Positions 38,058 through 46,620 of a stretch of DNA of 64,000 nt are shown here, one piece after another; the stretch's first letter is position 1; the number at the start of each line of letters is the position of its first letter. A program made the translations under genes and the position numbers. The notes beneath the pieces are model-generated. The model was not told the origin of the DNA, made no database searches, and was given only the letters and a program-made list of their open reading frames with translations. Origin of the DNA: Hydrogenispora ethanolica (GTDB taxonomy: Bacteria; Bacillota; UBA4882; UBA8346); NCBI RefSeq assembly GCF_004340685.1, contig NZ_SLUN01000024.1, positions 27,886-91,885 of the forward strand. Reading direction: 5' to 3'.

Positions 38058-38933
38058 CTATTTCATTCCGGTGGAAGCGATCCCCTCGACAAAATACTTT
38101 TGCGCTCCTAAAAAGACGGCGATTAGCGGCAAGGTAATGACCGCGGTTGCTGCCATCAATAAATTCCAGTGCACTTCATTTTCCGTACGAAACACGGTCA
38201 AAGCCAGCTGTACTGTTTTCATGGCATCCGTTTGCGTGATTATCAGCGGCCAGATATACTCCGACCATACCTGAGTAGTTTTTAAAGCTGCCAGAGTAGC
38301 AAAAACAGGGAGACTGAGCGGCATATAAATATAATAAAAGGCTTTTATCCTTCCCAATCCGTCGATCTTGGCGGCGTCATCCAAAGAAGAGGGAAAATTC
38401 ATGAAAAATTGCCGGAATAGAAAAACACCAAACGCCCCGCCGATATAGGGTAGAATCATGCCCCAGTAAGAGTTGATAAAGCCATGTCCGCCATTACCGA
38501 ACCAGTCATTTCCACCGACGAGGGGGATTTTACGCAAGATAGTAAATAGGGGGACCATACTGACTTGCTGGGGTACCATCATTCCGACCAGCGCTACCAT
38601 AAACAAAAAATCCCTGCCTTTAAACTTCAATCGGGCAAAGGCGTACCCGGCGGTGGAATTAATCACTAAACTGATTAAAACCGATAACCCGGTGACCACA
38701 AACGAATTCCAAAAATACAACGACCAATTTCCAGTCTGCATCGCAATTCTGTAATTATCAAACATCCAAACCTTAGGAATGATTCGGAACGCGGGTTCCA
38801 TCAGTTCGGCACCGCTCTTTAAAGAAGTGGATAGCATTAGCATAAACGGAAATAACATGATCAACGAAAGCAAGAACATGGCGCCAATCAACAATACCTT
38901 TTTTACTTGCGGTTTTATCATCTCTTTACTCAA
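38058..38933 (-). CDS. ABC sugar transporter permease, MalG type
   Basis: A 291-residue permease with six predicted helices and the EAA motif near residues 180-200 (LDDAAKIDGLGRIKAFYYIYMPLS). Start is TTG with GGGAGG 8 bases upstream, 14 bp after the preceding permease gene. It works with the MalF-type permease and binding protein; the ATPase is missing from the locus, as in the first sugar locus. Confidence 0.9.
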   Translation of the reverse strand: MSKEMIKPQVKKVLLIGAMFLLSLIMLFPFMLMLSTSLKSGAELMEPAFRIIPKVWMFDNYRIAMQTGNWSLYFWNSFVVTGLSVLISLVINSTAGYAFARLKFKGRDFLFMVALVGMMVPQQVSMVPLFTILRKIPLVGGNDWFGNGGHGFINSYWGMILPYIGGAFGVFLFRQFFMNFPSSLDDAAKIDGLGRIKAFYYIYMPLSLPVFATLAALKTTQVWSEYIWPLIITQTDAMKTVQLALTVFRTENEVHWNLLMAATAVITLPLIAVFLGAQKYFVEGIASTGMK

Positions 38934-38947
38934 CCGATTTGCCTCCC

Positions 38948-39856
38948 TTATGCCGCTTCAAGATCATTGCCCTGATTGCCGTATTTGAAATTGAGCACAG
39001 TAATCGCAAAAACAATGATCAGGAGCAAGACCGCTTCCGCCGCCGCGTAACCTAGGGCCATTTCGTTGAAGGCACGGTTATAAATTTGATGGACAATGGT
39101 AGTCGTAGCATTCATCGGCCCCCCATTGGTCATGATCTGCACTTGCTCAAAAACCCGAAAGTTATTGATGAAACCCGTCACAAAAAGGAAAAAAGTAACT
39201 GGCCTTAACATTGGAAACGTGATATTCCAAAAACGCCGCCAAGCGGAAGCGCCGTCAATCTTAGCCGCTTCATAGAGATATCGCGGAATTGACTGGAGTC
39301 CGGCGATATAAACCACCATATAATAACCCACTGCTTTCCAAATGCTCACGACAATAATTGCGCCCAGCGCCGTAGTCGGTTCAAAAAGCCACTTTTGGCC
39401 CGGAAAACCGAATATCTTGACCATTCTGGTAAAAATCCCGTTCGACGGCTCAAACATCCACAACCAGATCATGGAAGCGGCGACCATTGAAGTGACATAG
39501 GGCGTGTAAAAACTGGTTCGAAAAAACTTTAAGCCGAATAGCTTTTCTTTTAAAAAAAGTGCGATTCCCAAACCCAAGCCCATCGTCAGCGGCAAGGTGA
39601 AAATTGTAAAGTAGAAAGAATTTAATAAAGATACCTTTAAGGTTTCATCATGCAACATAAAAAGATAATTCTTCCACCCCACGAAGTTCATTTGCATTAA
39701 ATTGTAATCCGTAAAACTTAAATAGATATTGGCAAAAATGGGCGCCAATACAAAACAAAACGTAAACAGCCAAAACGGTGCAATTAAAACATAACCGACC
39801 GGGTCTTCTTCCAATGACTTCCATCTTTTCGTCTTATTTTTTATCGATATTTCCAT
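38948..39856 (-). CDS. ABC sugar transporter permease, MalF type
   Basis: A 302-residue permease with a short cytoplasmic start, six helices and the EAA motif near residues 200-220 (YEAAKIDGASAWRRFWNITFP). GAGG lies before the ATG. It is the first gene of the operon, divergent from a histidine kinase gene across a 414-bp region holding candidate operators. Confidence 0.9.
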   Translation of the reverse strand: MEISIKNKTKRWKSLEEDPVGYVLIAPFWLFTFCFVLAPIFANIYLSFTDYNLMQMNFVGWKNYLFMLHDETLKVSLLNSFYFTIFTLPLTMGLGLGIALFLKEKLFGLKFFRTSFYTPYVTSMVAASMIWLWMFEPSNGIFTRMVKIFGFPGQKWLFEPTTALGAIIVVSIWKAVGYYMVVYIAGLQSIPRYLYEAAKIDGASAWRRFWNITFPMLRPVTFFLFVTGFINNFRVFEQVQIMTNGGPMNATTTIVHQIYNRAFNEMALGYAAAEAVLLLIIVFAITVLNFKYGNQGNDLEAA

Positions 39857-40053
39857 CGTATTACCTCTTTACTCTAGAAAAGTTGTATAAACTTATTTTT
39901 TATAACCCGAATATGAAAACCGATCCTTTTAATGGTTATTTTTCCTCCTCTTTAAACATTTTCATGTTCTTATGGTGTAATTATCATTTCAAAAACGTTA
40001 CAGCATCATCATATATCATTCACAAAAATTTCACAGTAAAGTCGTTCGCTAAA

Positions 40054-40138
40054 AATGTTGTCCAATTCAGTATTTACTTTGGAATAAACTATTTCTATCC
40101 ATCCGTTCAGGAATAATGTTGTTCGATTCAGAATTTAT
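40054..40138. promoter_or_regulatory. Two direct repeats in the divergent regulatory region
   Basis: AATGTTGTYCRATTCAGW followed by ATTTA occurs at 40054 and again at 40115, 61 bases apart (about six helical turns), with roughly five in six bases identical. Position between the sugar operon and the kinase gene makes them candidate binding sites for the AraC-type regulator at 42163. The rest of 39857-40190 is AT-rich with no gene. Confidence 0.4.
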
Positions 40139-40190
40139 CACTTGCCACTGAAGTGCCAGATAAAATAGGGTTTTTCCTTTTTATTCTTGC

Positions 40191-40219
40191 TTGACGAATC
40201 GCAGCCCCTTCATCATAAT
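40191..40219 (+). promoter_or_regulatory. Candidate sigma-A promoter of the histidine kinase gene
   Basis: TTGACG (40191-40196) and CATAAT (40214-40219) separated by 17 bases, ending about 50 bases upstream of the kinase start. Confidence 0.6.
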
Positions 40220-40270
40220 GAAAAATGAATGCAATGTTAAAATTGAGCTAAAGGAATCTTTCATATTTGT

Positions 40271-42049
40271 ATGATGACTAAACTTCTTAGCTATCTTCAG
40301 CGATTCCTCCGTAGTATGTTCGGGAAGATATGGGTTTCGCAAATTACGCTCATCATCTTGCCGGTAGCCATCATCGGTTCACTCTCCTTTTACGCCTCGC
40401 AGCAGATTATCAATCATCAGTTAATCCGCCTCAATACGGCCGCTCTCACTCAAGTTGAAGGAAACCTCAGCACCTTGATTAACCGGGTATATCAGCTAGT
40501 AACTCTTTATCTGGTCGATTCGGACATTGAAAAAGCTTTAAAATCGAAATCAATGACTCCGCTGGAACGGCTTCAAAACGTCCGGACCGTCGAGGACAAA
40601 ATCATGAATTATTCCCTGGCATTTGACCACTCTTATACTCATACCATGATTTTGGGAAAAAACGGCCTGCGTTACCTGACAAAGAACGATTCCAGCGCGG
40701 CGACTCTTGATGACTTTATCAACAAAGACTGGTACCCCAAACTTTTTAAAGCGCCCAACCATTTGCTGTGGTTAAATATGAATCCGGGTTTCGAAAGTAT
40801 TCCCGGGCAAACACCGGTGCTTACATTCGTAAAAGCGATGGAAAACCAAGGTGTCTACGGAATCTACTTTTTTAGTTTGGAAGAATCTTTTCTGTATGAC
40901 TTATATAAAAATGTGCCGGGTAACGAGAGTCAATTCTATATCGTCAATGGGAAAGGCAAAATTTTATCGCATAATCATCGGACCATGGTCGGACGCACCC
41001 TCCGCGGCATCGAGCTGGAAATGCTCTTGAACCACCGCCCTGCCGATGAAACGGAAACTGAAATCTATCGCCGTAACCACTTGATTACCCTGATTAAAAA
41101 GGTACACAATATGGACTGGTATATCGTTTATTCAGTTCCCGAGGCGACCCATTATCAAATTATAGGCGGTCTCAAAAGCAAAATTGCCTTCATTGCCTGC
41201 CTTTGTTTCCTGCTCTCCGCGATCATCGCCTATTTCATGGCGCGTTCTTTCTCTAACCCGCTGGTAGTCTTAACCCGGAGGGTACGCACCTATCTAACCC
41301 CGCTTTCCCAGGCTGAAAAAATTGCGGCCAACGCCTTTGAAATCGATTTGCTCAGTTCCGAATATGATATGTTGATTCAACGTTTGGATGATACGATTCA
41401 CCAATTATTGCGCGAACAGGAAGAGAAACGAAAGGCGGAATTCCATTCGCTGCAAATGCAGATTAACCCTCATTTCCTATATAACACGCTCAATTCCATT
41501 AAATGTCTGGTTTGGACGAAACAGATCGAGCTGATTGAACCCACTTTAACCGCGCTGATCAAATTACTCCGCCAGACCGTCAGCTTGCAAGATGAGATCA
41601 TTACTTTGGAAGAAGAGATCGAAAACATCCGCAATTATATCTATCTCCATCAGATCCGTACCGGCAAAAATATTGTTCTTAACATTCACCTGGCCGCCGG
41701 CTTGGAAAAATGCAGGCTGCCCAAATTGTTATTGCAGCCCATGATTGAAAACGCCATTTTTCACGGCATTGAGCCGAAAAATATTAACGGAACCATCGTT
41801 TTAGCCTGCACCGCCGCTCATCACAGGGTTACCATCGAAATTCAGGATAATGGCGTCGGAATGGATGAAGCCATGATCGACAAGATCCTGACGGATAACT
41901 ACGCCAGCCATAATAACTTCTCCGGTATCGGAGTTCATAATGTTGATCGAAGAATCAAACTTTTATACGGCGACAGTTTCGGTCTCACCCTCAAAAGCGC
42001 GCCCGGAATCGGCACCCTGGTCATCATAACCTTGCCGGAAATCTATTGA
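40271..42049 (+). CDS. YesM-type sensor histidine kinase
   Basis: A 592-residue membrane kinase: transmembrane helix near residues 20-42, extracytoplasmic sensor of about 250 residues, second helix near 302-322, HAMP-like region, His_kinase domain with H401 in QINPHFLYNT and an ATPase domain with QDNGVGM near 538. It phosphorylates the regulator at 42163. A clear ribosome binding site is lacking (AAAGGA is 15 bases from the ATG), so the start is uncertain. It is the sensor for the divergent sugar and sulfatase operon. Confidence 0.9.
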   Translation: MMTKLLSYLQRFLRSMFGKIWVSQITLIILPVAIIGSLSFYASQQIINHQLIRLNTAALTQVEGNLSTLINRVYQLVTLYLVDSDIEKALKSKSMTPLERLQNVRTVEDKIMNYSLAFDHSYTHTMILGKNGLRYLTKNDSSAATLDDFINKDWYPKLFKAPNHLLWLNMNPGFESIPGQTPVLTFVKAMENQGVYGIYFFSLEESFLYDLYKNVPGNESQFYIVNGKGKILSHNHRTMVGRTLRGIELEMLLNHRPADETETEIYRRNHLITLIKKVHNMDWYIVYSVPEATHYQIIGGLKSKIAFIACLCFLLSAIIAYFMARSFSNPLVVLTRRVRTYLTPLSQAEKIAANAFEIDLLSSEYDMLIQRLDDTIHQLLREQEEKRKAEFHSLQMQINPHFLYNTLNSIKCLVWTKQIELIEPTLTALIKLLRQTVSLQDEIITLEEEIENIRNYIYLHQIRTGKNIVLNIHLAAGLEKCRLPKLLLQPMIENAIFHGIEPKNINGTIVLACTAAHHRVTIEIQDNGVGMDEAMIDKILTDNYASHNNFSGIGVHNVDRRIKLLYGDSFGLTLKSAPGIGTLVIITLPEIY

Positions 42050-42133
42050 ATTGAAGGATGAGTCATGACGCCGATGGTCCAAACCCCTTTCAGGCCTTCG
42101 TATTTTCTTGCGGAGCTAACTTGATACTCAGAT
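42046..42133. repeat. Family B remnant with internal deletion
   Basis: Carries the left-inner part (GAAGGATGAGTCATGACGCC) joined directly to the right end (CTTCGTATTTTCTTGCGGAG ... ACTCAG) of family B; the central ~270 bp is gone. It starts within the stop codon region of the kinase gene and fills most of the 113-bp gap before the response regulator, so it lies inside the two-gene operon. Confidence 0.75.
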
Positions 42134-42162
42134 TATGCAATTCTCTCGAATAGGAGTAAGCC

Positions 42163-43731
42163 ATGTACAAAATTCTGGTGGTTGATGATGAAAAATTACT
42201 CCGCCAAGGATTAATTCACTTGACGAACTGGACGGAACACGGTTATATCGTAACCGGCGAAGCCGCAAACGGCATTGAAGCGCTGCAATTTATTGGGACC
42301 AACCGTCCTGATATTGTAATTACCGATATTGTCATGCCCGTGATGGGCGGGATCGAGCTGATCAAAAAACTCCGTGAAGATGGCGATAATCTGCCGGTGA
42401 TTATCGTCAGCAGTTACAGTGAGTTTCAATATGTCAGGGAAGCCTTACAACTCGGGGCAGTCGATTATCTCTTAAAACAGGAAATTAGCCCCGCCAGTTT
42501 GCTGCGGGTGATCGAAAAAGCCAGATCCAAAGCGGCGGAAAATGGTAGTGACTCCAGCAAAACCCCTTCCCGTAAGGAAGAGCATCTCGAACAATTATTT
42601 TTAAGCCTTTTAACCACTGAATCAATGGATAAAAAGATCTTTTTTGCGAATATCTCAGCATATGGTTTTGTGTTGCGTGACGAAAATCTACAACTCATTC
42701 TGCTTTGTCCCGAACAAGCGGCGCCATGGAAGGATATCAAGCTGAATTATCCCGCGGCAACACTGAAAAAAGCCGTTCTGGGATGTTTTCACCCGGAATT
42801 AACGCCATTCATCTTTTTTAGCAGTGAAAAAGTGATCACTTTGTTGCTGAATACCTCGCCTGCCGATGTCCCTCGGATTGAAGCCGCGTGCATTCAGGCT
42901 ATCAATCAGCTGAATTCTTTGGGAAACGGCGCTTATGTCGCGGCGCTAAGCGAGACCTATTCCGGTATCGAACAAACCCGGAATATTTACTTTAAAACAC
43001 TCCCGGTCGCTCAGTTCCGTTTCTACGACCATGCGCAACTTTTGTTCAAATTTACTGAATATGAAGGAAAGATCGATGTTCCCATCGTGGACTATAAACA
43101 GCTGGCCGCCTGGTTGGAAAAATCCGATTTCGAGGGATTGTACAGTTCGATTGCGGGGTATATCAATTTCAGCTTGGAAAATGAGCGGTACTTTGAGCCT
43201 TACGAATTAAAAAAAATGTTGGTGGAAGTGTTTAATTATTTGCTTTTTTACCTCAGTGAGAGCGGTTTTGAGATGACCGATATCAAGGAAAACCGGTTCC
43301 AATATATTAAAATGATCGAAGACGCTCGATCAATGCCTGAGCTGTTGAAGGATTTTAAGAATATAACGGATCTGGTTGGCATCAAGCATACAACAGGCGT
43401 TAAGAGATATAGCGAACTGATCACCGGAGTCATCGATTATATAAAGAATAATTTCGGTAAAGACATCTCGTTAACGACCGCATCATCCTATCTCCATGTC
43501 AATAAGAATTATCTTTGCGATCTTTTCAAGCAACAGACCGGGGAAAACTTTAGTGATTATCTGATCCACATCCGTTTGGAAAAAGCGAAGGAAATTTTGA
43601 AAACCAGCCATCTCAGCATCGCGGTCGTGGGAGAACAAGTAGGCTATCCAAATCCCAGCTATTTCGCGCAACTCTTCAAAAAGCACCTGGGAATCACGCC
43701 GCTTGAATACCGGAACCTTTATCGAAAGTGA
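42163..43731 (+). CDS. YesN-type response regulator, full length
   Basis: A 522-residue regulator: receiver domain (residues 1-120, acidic pair D8/D9, phospho-acceptor D55), a middle domain of about 270 residues, and a C-terminal AraC-type DNA-binding domain (residues 415-520, ASSYLHVNKNYLCDLFKQQ and VGEQVGYPNPSYFAQLF). AGGAG lies before the ATG. Partner of the kinase upstream and probable activator of the divergent import operon. A terminator follows. Confidence 0.92.
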   Translation: MYKILVVDDEKLLRQGLIHLTNWTEHGYIVTGEAANGIEALQFIGTNRPDIVITDIVMPVMGGIELIKKLREDGDNLPVIIVSSYSEFQYVREALQLGAVDYLLKQEISPASLLRVIEKARSKAAENGSDSSKTPSRKEEHLEQLFLSLLTTESMDKKIFFANISAYGFVLRDENLQLILLCPEQAAPWKDIKLNYPAATLKKAVLGCFHPELTPFIFFSSEKVITLLLNTSPADVPRIEAACIQAINQLNSLGNGAYVAALSETYSGIEQTRNIYFKTLPVAQFRFYDHAQLLFKFTEYEGKIDVPIVDYKQLAAWLEKSDFEGLYSSIAGYINFSLENERYFEPYELKKMLVEVFNYLLFYLSESGFEMTDIKENRFQYIKMIEDARSMPELLKDFKNITDLVGIKHTTGVKRYSELITGVIDYIKNNFGKDISLTTASSYLHVNKNYLCDLFKQQTGENFSDYLIHIRLEKAKEILKTSHLSIAVVGEQVGYPNPSYFAQLFKKHLGITPLEYRNLYRK

Positions 43732-43761
43732 TTTGCCACTTTACATTGTCTAAAAATACAA

Positions 43762-43797
43762 AGAAAGCCCGGTGACCAAGGATCTCCGGGCTTTTTG
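43762..43797 (+). terminator. Intrinsic terminator after the kinase/regulator operon
   Basis: Stem AAAGCCCGG (43764-43772) / CCGGGCTTT (43786-43794) followed by TTTTT, about 30 bases after the stop codon. Confidence 0.85.
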
Positions 43798-44047
43798 GAC
43801 CGTTGCCTCCCAGAACTTAAGATGATATCCGTACCATCCTTCATAAATTTCCATCGCTTCGATAAAGAGTATGGTTGAATATCAAGGGCGTTTTTTCTGT
43901 CGACAAGGAAATCATCTATACTCTTCATCATCCAAAAGATTTGTATTATTATAATTCTAGAAAAACTGCTAAGGGTAAATTCTAAAACTGACTATCAAGA
44001 AGTCTCAGCAAAGGGTTTCCTATCGAACATTTGTTTGATATAATAAA

Positions 44048-44770
44048 TCTGGAGTATCAAGTTTACTCCGCAAACATCCTATTGTTTCTGTACCCCCAAG
44101 TAAGGAGAACCCTATCTGTCACTTTGAATAAAGGAATTGAAGGATAAGTCATGACGCCTATGGACCTAACCCTCGCCCCAATGTCGTCAAGCGATCGTGG
44201 AAAAATTTAGCTGACGAAATTGAACGCCAACCGGGCGATAAATCACCCGGCTACAAGACGAAAGGACCTTGAAAGGCCCTAAAAACGGGATAAAATATTT
44301 TGCTGAAAATTAGCCACGGAAGGGGCTGCGCGTACTGCCATCCCTGGCCGCTTGCCTTTAGCCGTCCTGGCTCGGACTTCCATCTTGTAGCCGGGGCATT
44401 CATGCCCCGGTTGGCCCGCATATCGTCTACATCGTAGGCACCGTTGAAATCAAATTCCAAGATATGTAATCATCGCTTGACGACATTGACCCTCGCCCTT
44501 CCCCGGAGCAGCCTATGAAAGCAGATTATACAAGGGGAAAGGTAACCTTGGGCTTCGAACTCTAAGAGCTAAAACCTTCAACGCCTTATGACTTTTTTCA
44601 AGCAGCAACCGATGCTTTCGCACTGAAAGGCATTTAGAGATTAGCGGCTATGGGTTACCCTTCCCGTCGAATCGGCTTCCCTGAACAACTTCTCTAGGGA
44701 AGGGCGAGGGTTAGGTCCAAATCCCTATCATGCCTTCGTATTTTCTTGCGGAGCTAACTTGATAGTCAGA
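44048..44770. mobile_element. Family B element, copy 3, interrupted by a 310-bp insertion
   Basis: Outer ends TCTGGAGTATCAAGTTTACTC and its near complement at 44745-44770 form terminal inverted repeats; a second inverted pair lies at the ACCTAACCCTCGCCC blocks. Without the 310-bp insertion (44179-44488) and its 10-bp duplication it is 403 bp, the same as the copy at 62522 without its MITE (401 bp). No target duplication is clear. The rest of the gap 43798-44047 shows no gene. Confidence 0.85.
44179..44488. mobile_element. 310-bp non-autonomous element with 17-bp perfect inverted ends
   Basis: Begins CAATGTCGTCAAGCGAT and ends with its exact reverse complement. It is bounded on both sides by ACCCTCGCCC (44169-44178 and 44489-44498), a 10-bp duplication of a site present once in the intact family B copies at 18939 and 62522. 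No open frame of note; the interior has several GC-rich hairpins (for example CCCGGCTACAAG / CTTGTAGCCGGG). Target duplication length suits DDE transposases of the IS4 or IS256 groups (inference). Confidence 0.92.
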
Positions 44771-44802
44771 ATTCTAAATTCAAAAAAATAAGGAGGATAA
44801 AC

Positions 44803-45171
44803 ATGAAATTTTTGTGGACGTCCATCTATGTAAAGAATATGGATGAAGCGATCGCTTTTTATTCCAACCTGACCGGACTTCAAGTGTTGAAGCGTTTTCC
44901 CGCGAGACCTGGAATGGAAATAACTTTTATGGGCAACGGCACTACCGATGAAACACTGGTTGAACTCCTAACGGATAGCAACAATAGCGCGGTCCATTAC
45001 AGTGAATTCATATCGATCGGTTTTGCTGTCGATTCGGTTGACGCAATGCTGGATAAGGTAAAAAGTGAAAACATTCCTGTACACAGTGGACCGTTTGAAA
45101 CTCCCGGCTCCAAATTTTTCTGTATCAAAGATCCGAATGGCCTGACTGTTCAGTTTTTTCAGCAAAAATAA
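44803..45171 (+). CDS. VOC (glyoxalase/bleomycin resistance) family protein
   Basis: A 122-residue single-domain vicinal oxygen chelate protein with two beta-alpha-beta-beta-beta units (TSIYVKNMDEAIAFYSNLTGL and a C-terminal IKDPNGLTVQFFQ). Metal-binding residues are incomplete compared with glyoxalase I, so the activity is unknown. AAGGAGG lies 7 bases before the ATG. A terminator follows. A paralogue of similar size lies at 57064. It stands alone between repeat elements. Confidence 0.88.
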   Translation: MKFLWTSIYVKNMDEAIAFYSNLTGLQVLKRFPARPGMEITFMGNGTTDETLVELLTDSNNSAVHYSEFISIGFAVDSVDAMLDKVKSENIPVHSGPFETPGSKFFCIKDPNGLTVQFFQQK

Positions 45172-45238
45172 TGGTTATTTTTTAACCGCATGTCGGCTCA
45201 ACCTCACGGGAAAACAAAGCAGCTGTTAAAAAAGTTTT

Positions 45239-45272
45239 AAGCCTGATGTCCGAAGATCATCAGGCTTTTTTG
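45239..45272 (+). terminator. Intrinsic terminator after the VOC gene
   Basis: Perfect stem AGCCTGATG (45240-45248) / CATCAGGCT (45258-45266) followed by six T. The degenerate copy at 13600-13632 belongs to the same duplicated segment. Confidence 0.88.
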
Positions 45273-45431
45273 GCCGTTGCCCACCGGCTTCACCCCGCTT
45301 TGGGCAGGCGTTTACTTTCTGTGGCATTTCATTGCCTAAAATGAACACAAAGGATAAAAAATAAACGCCTCTGTTTCTCTTTTTGGGCAATCCGTCAAAG
45401 GCATCCGTCGCGGGTCACAAATGGTCAGTGA

Positions 45432-45818
45432 TTATAACCTTTGGTCGGTGATGCCGAATTCGCGCCAGGTGGATTTGGGGAAGATCCGTTTCACCTGGGC
45501 GCGGGCGTCCGAGTAAGTCAGTTGAATCTGGCCGAGTTTGGCCTGGATCTCCTCGGTCTTCTCCATCATCCGGGCTTTGCAGGCCAACTGGGCATTGTGG
45601 GCGTCGACCAGCGCCTGATAATCGGCGCTGAATTGCGTCATGAACGCCGCATCAAGGCCCCGTTTCTCCAAGGGCTCGGCATGAGCTTGCATCCCGGCGA
45701 TCATTTCGGCAACCCGGGCCAGTTTGGCGTCGAGCGAGCGGGACGGGCCGGATTTTTGGGCTGGATCCTCGGTTGAATCGATGGTTGGATGAGTCAATTC
45801 GTTTACCTCTTGTGACAT
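45432..45818 (-). CDS. Hypothetical coiled-coil protein, 128 residues
   Basis: Not recognised. The first 30 residues are polar and proline/serine-rich; residues 30-100 are alpha-helical and alanine-rich with coiled-coil character (LDAKLARVAEMIAGMQAHAE, MMEKTEEIQAKLGQIQ); the C-terminus is RIFPKSTWREFGITDQRL. The start at 45818 has AGGAGG 8 bases upstream and a good promoter lies at 45884-45912, so it is expressed. A decayed paralogue occurs at 13599-13872, so the gene belongs to a family that has duplicated in this genome. No clue to function from neighbours. Confidence 0.75.
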   Translation of the reverse strand: MSQEVNELTHPTIDSTEDPAQKSGPSRSLDAKLARVAEMIAGMQAHAEPLEKRGLDAAFMTQFSADYQALVDAHNAQLACKARMMEKTEEIQAKLGQIQLTYSDARAQVKRIFPKSTWREFGITDQRL

Positions 45819-45883
45819 GATCATTGCCTCCTGTAAATAGAATGGGTAGAATGAACCCTTCCGGAAGGTTGCATCATGGCTAT

Positions 45884-45912
45884 ATTATACCGCGAACGTT
45901 ATTTTTAGTCAA
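45884..45912 (-). promoter_or_regulatory. Strong sigma-A promoter of the 128-residue protein gene
   Basis: On the minus strand TTGACT (45907-45912), a 17-base spacer and TATAAT (45884-45889), 66 bases upstream of the start codon. The leader contains a near-palindrome AACCTTCCGGAAGGGTT at 45854-45870. Confidence 0.8.
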
Positions 45913-46056
45913 TGAGTTTTGTTGATTTTGTGGAATAATTTTTTATTATTGTAACTGATTATTATTTTAGCTCAGCAAATGAATTAGCGCATGATACTCA
46001 ACGGGACCATGTCTAAAATGATAACTACGGAAATTGAAGCTGAAATTTTCGGACTG

Positions 46057-46173
46057 AACTCACCCCCTCGGTCCCCCTCTCTTTTTTGACGATTTACCAG
46101 GCATGTCTTATCAGAAAGAGAGGGGGCGGGTAGGGTCAACCAAAATTAACCAAAAGTCGCTAGGGGGTGAGTT
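46057..46173. repeat. 117-bp palindromic element with 12-bp perfect inverted ends
   Basis: Ends AACTCACCCCCT and AGGGGGTGAGTT are exact complements; an inner pair CCCCCTCTCTTT / AAAGAGAGGGGG forms a second stem. A short sequence like the right end of family B (TTAACTTGATACTCAGA) follows near 46198-46214. The remaining parts of 45913-46221 are AT-rich with no gene. Confidence 0.75.
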
Positions 46174-46221
46174 TGATTTATCCCTCTGTCTACTGAGTTA
46201 ACTTGATACTCAGAAAACTAT

Positions 46222-46455
46222 TTAAACCGGCCAATTTTTAAACCCGTCGAATTCGACGGGTTTAAAATCCGGATTGTTCAATTGCTCCCAGATTCCTAAA
46301 AACTCAATCGTATTCCTGTTTCTGAGCCAATTTCTGATTCAATCATCTATCCGATCGGAACTTTTATATCTGGCAATATCGGTAATGCAGATATAATCCT
46401 CGTCGTTTTGAGAGTAAACAGCGATTTCGTTATTTAAAACATTGATTTTGGCCAT
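46222..46455 (-). pseudogene. Inactivated KilA-N domain gene
   Basis: A 78-codon frame from an ATG with GGAGGGAG 4 bases upstream reads as the start of a KilA-N domain (ICITDIARYKSSDRIDD), meets TGA at codon 39, then continues with the family core IRNWLRNRNTIEFLGIWEQL and FKPVEFDGFK before ending early at NWPV. The usual remaining ~200 residues are missing. It lies directly downstream of the restriction-modification genes in the same orientation; KilA-N proteins often accompany such islands. The ten codons of FKPVEFDGFK form a perfect 30-bp DNA palindrome at 46237-46266. Confidence 0.85.
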
Positions 46456-46620
46456 TATTCTCCCTCCACATTCAAAAACGATAATTTTCATCGTGCCAAA
46501 TCATGATTGAAAGACAACTCTATTAGCACAACAGGTTAATTATAAATTTCTCGAGAGTGTCTTTGCTCCAATTTTTTCAAAAACCCGGTAGTTTTTTTAG
46601 AAACTTTTTTTAATCTTATT

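Noticed and set aside
39985..40000. Catabolite-responsive element near AAAAACGTTACA
   Set aside because: Several mismatches to the CRE consensus on both sides of the central CG.
43719..43931. 70-codon minus-strand frame after the response regulator
   Set aside because: Overlaps the terminator of the kinase/regulator operon and has no supporting signals.
44040..44780. Target duplication around the family B copy at 44048
   Set aside because: Flanks ATAATAAA and ATTCTAAA agree at only six of eight positions; not enough to claim.
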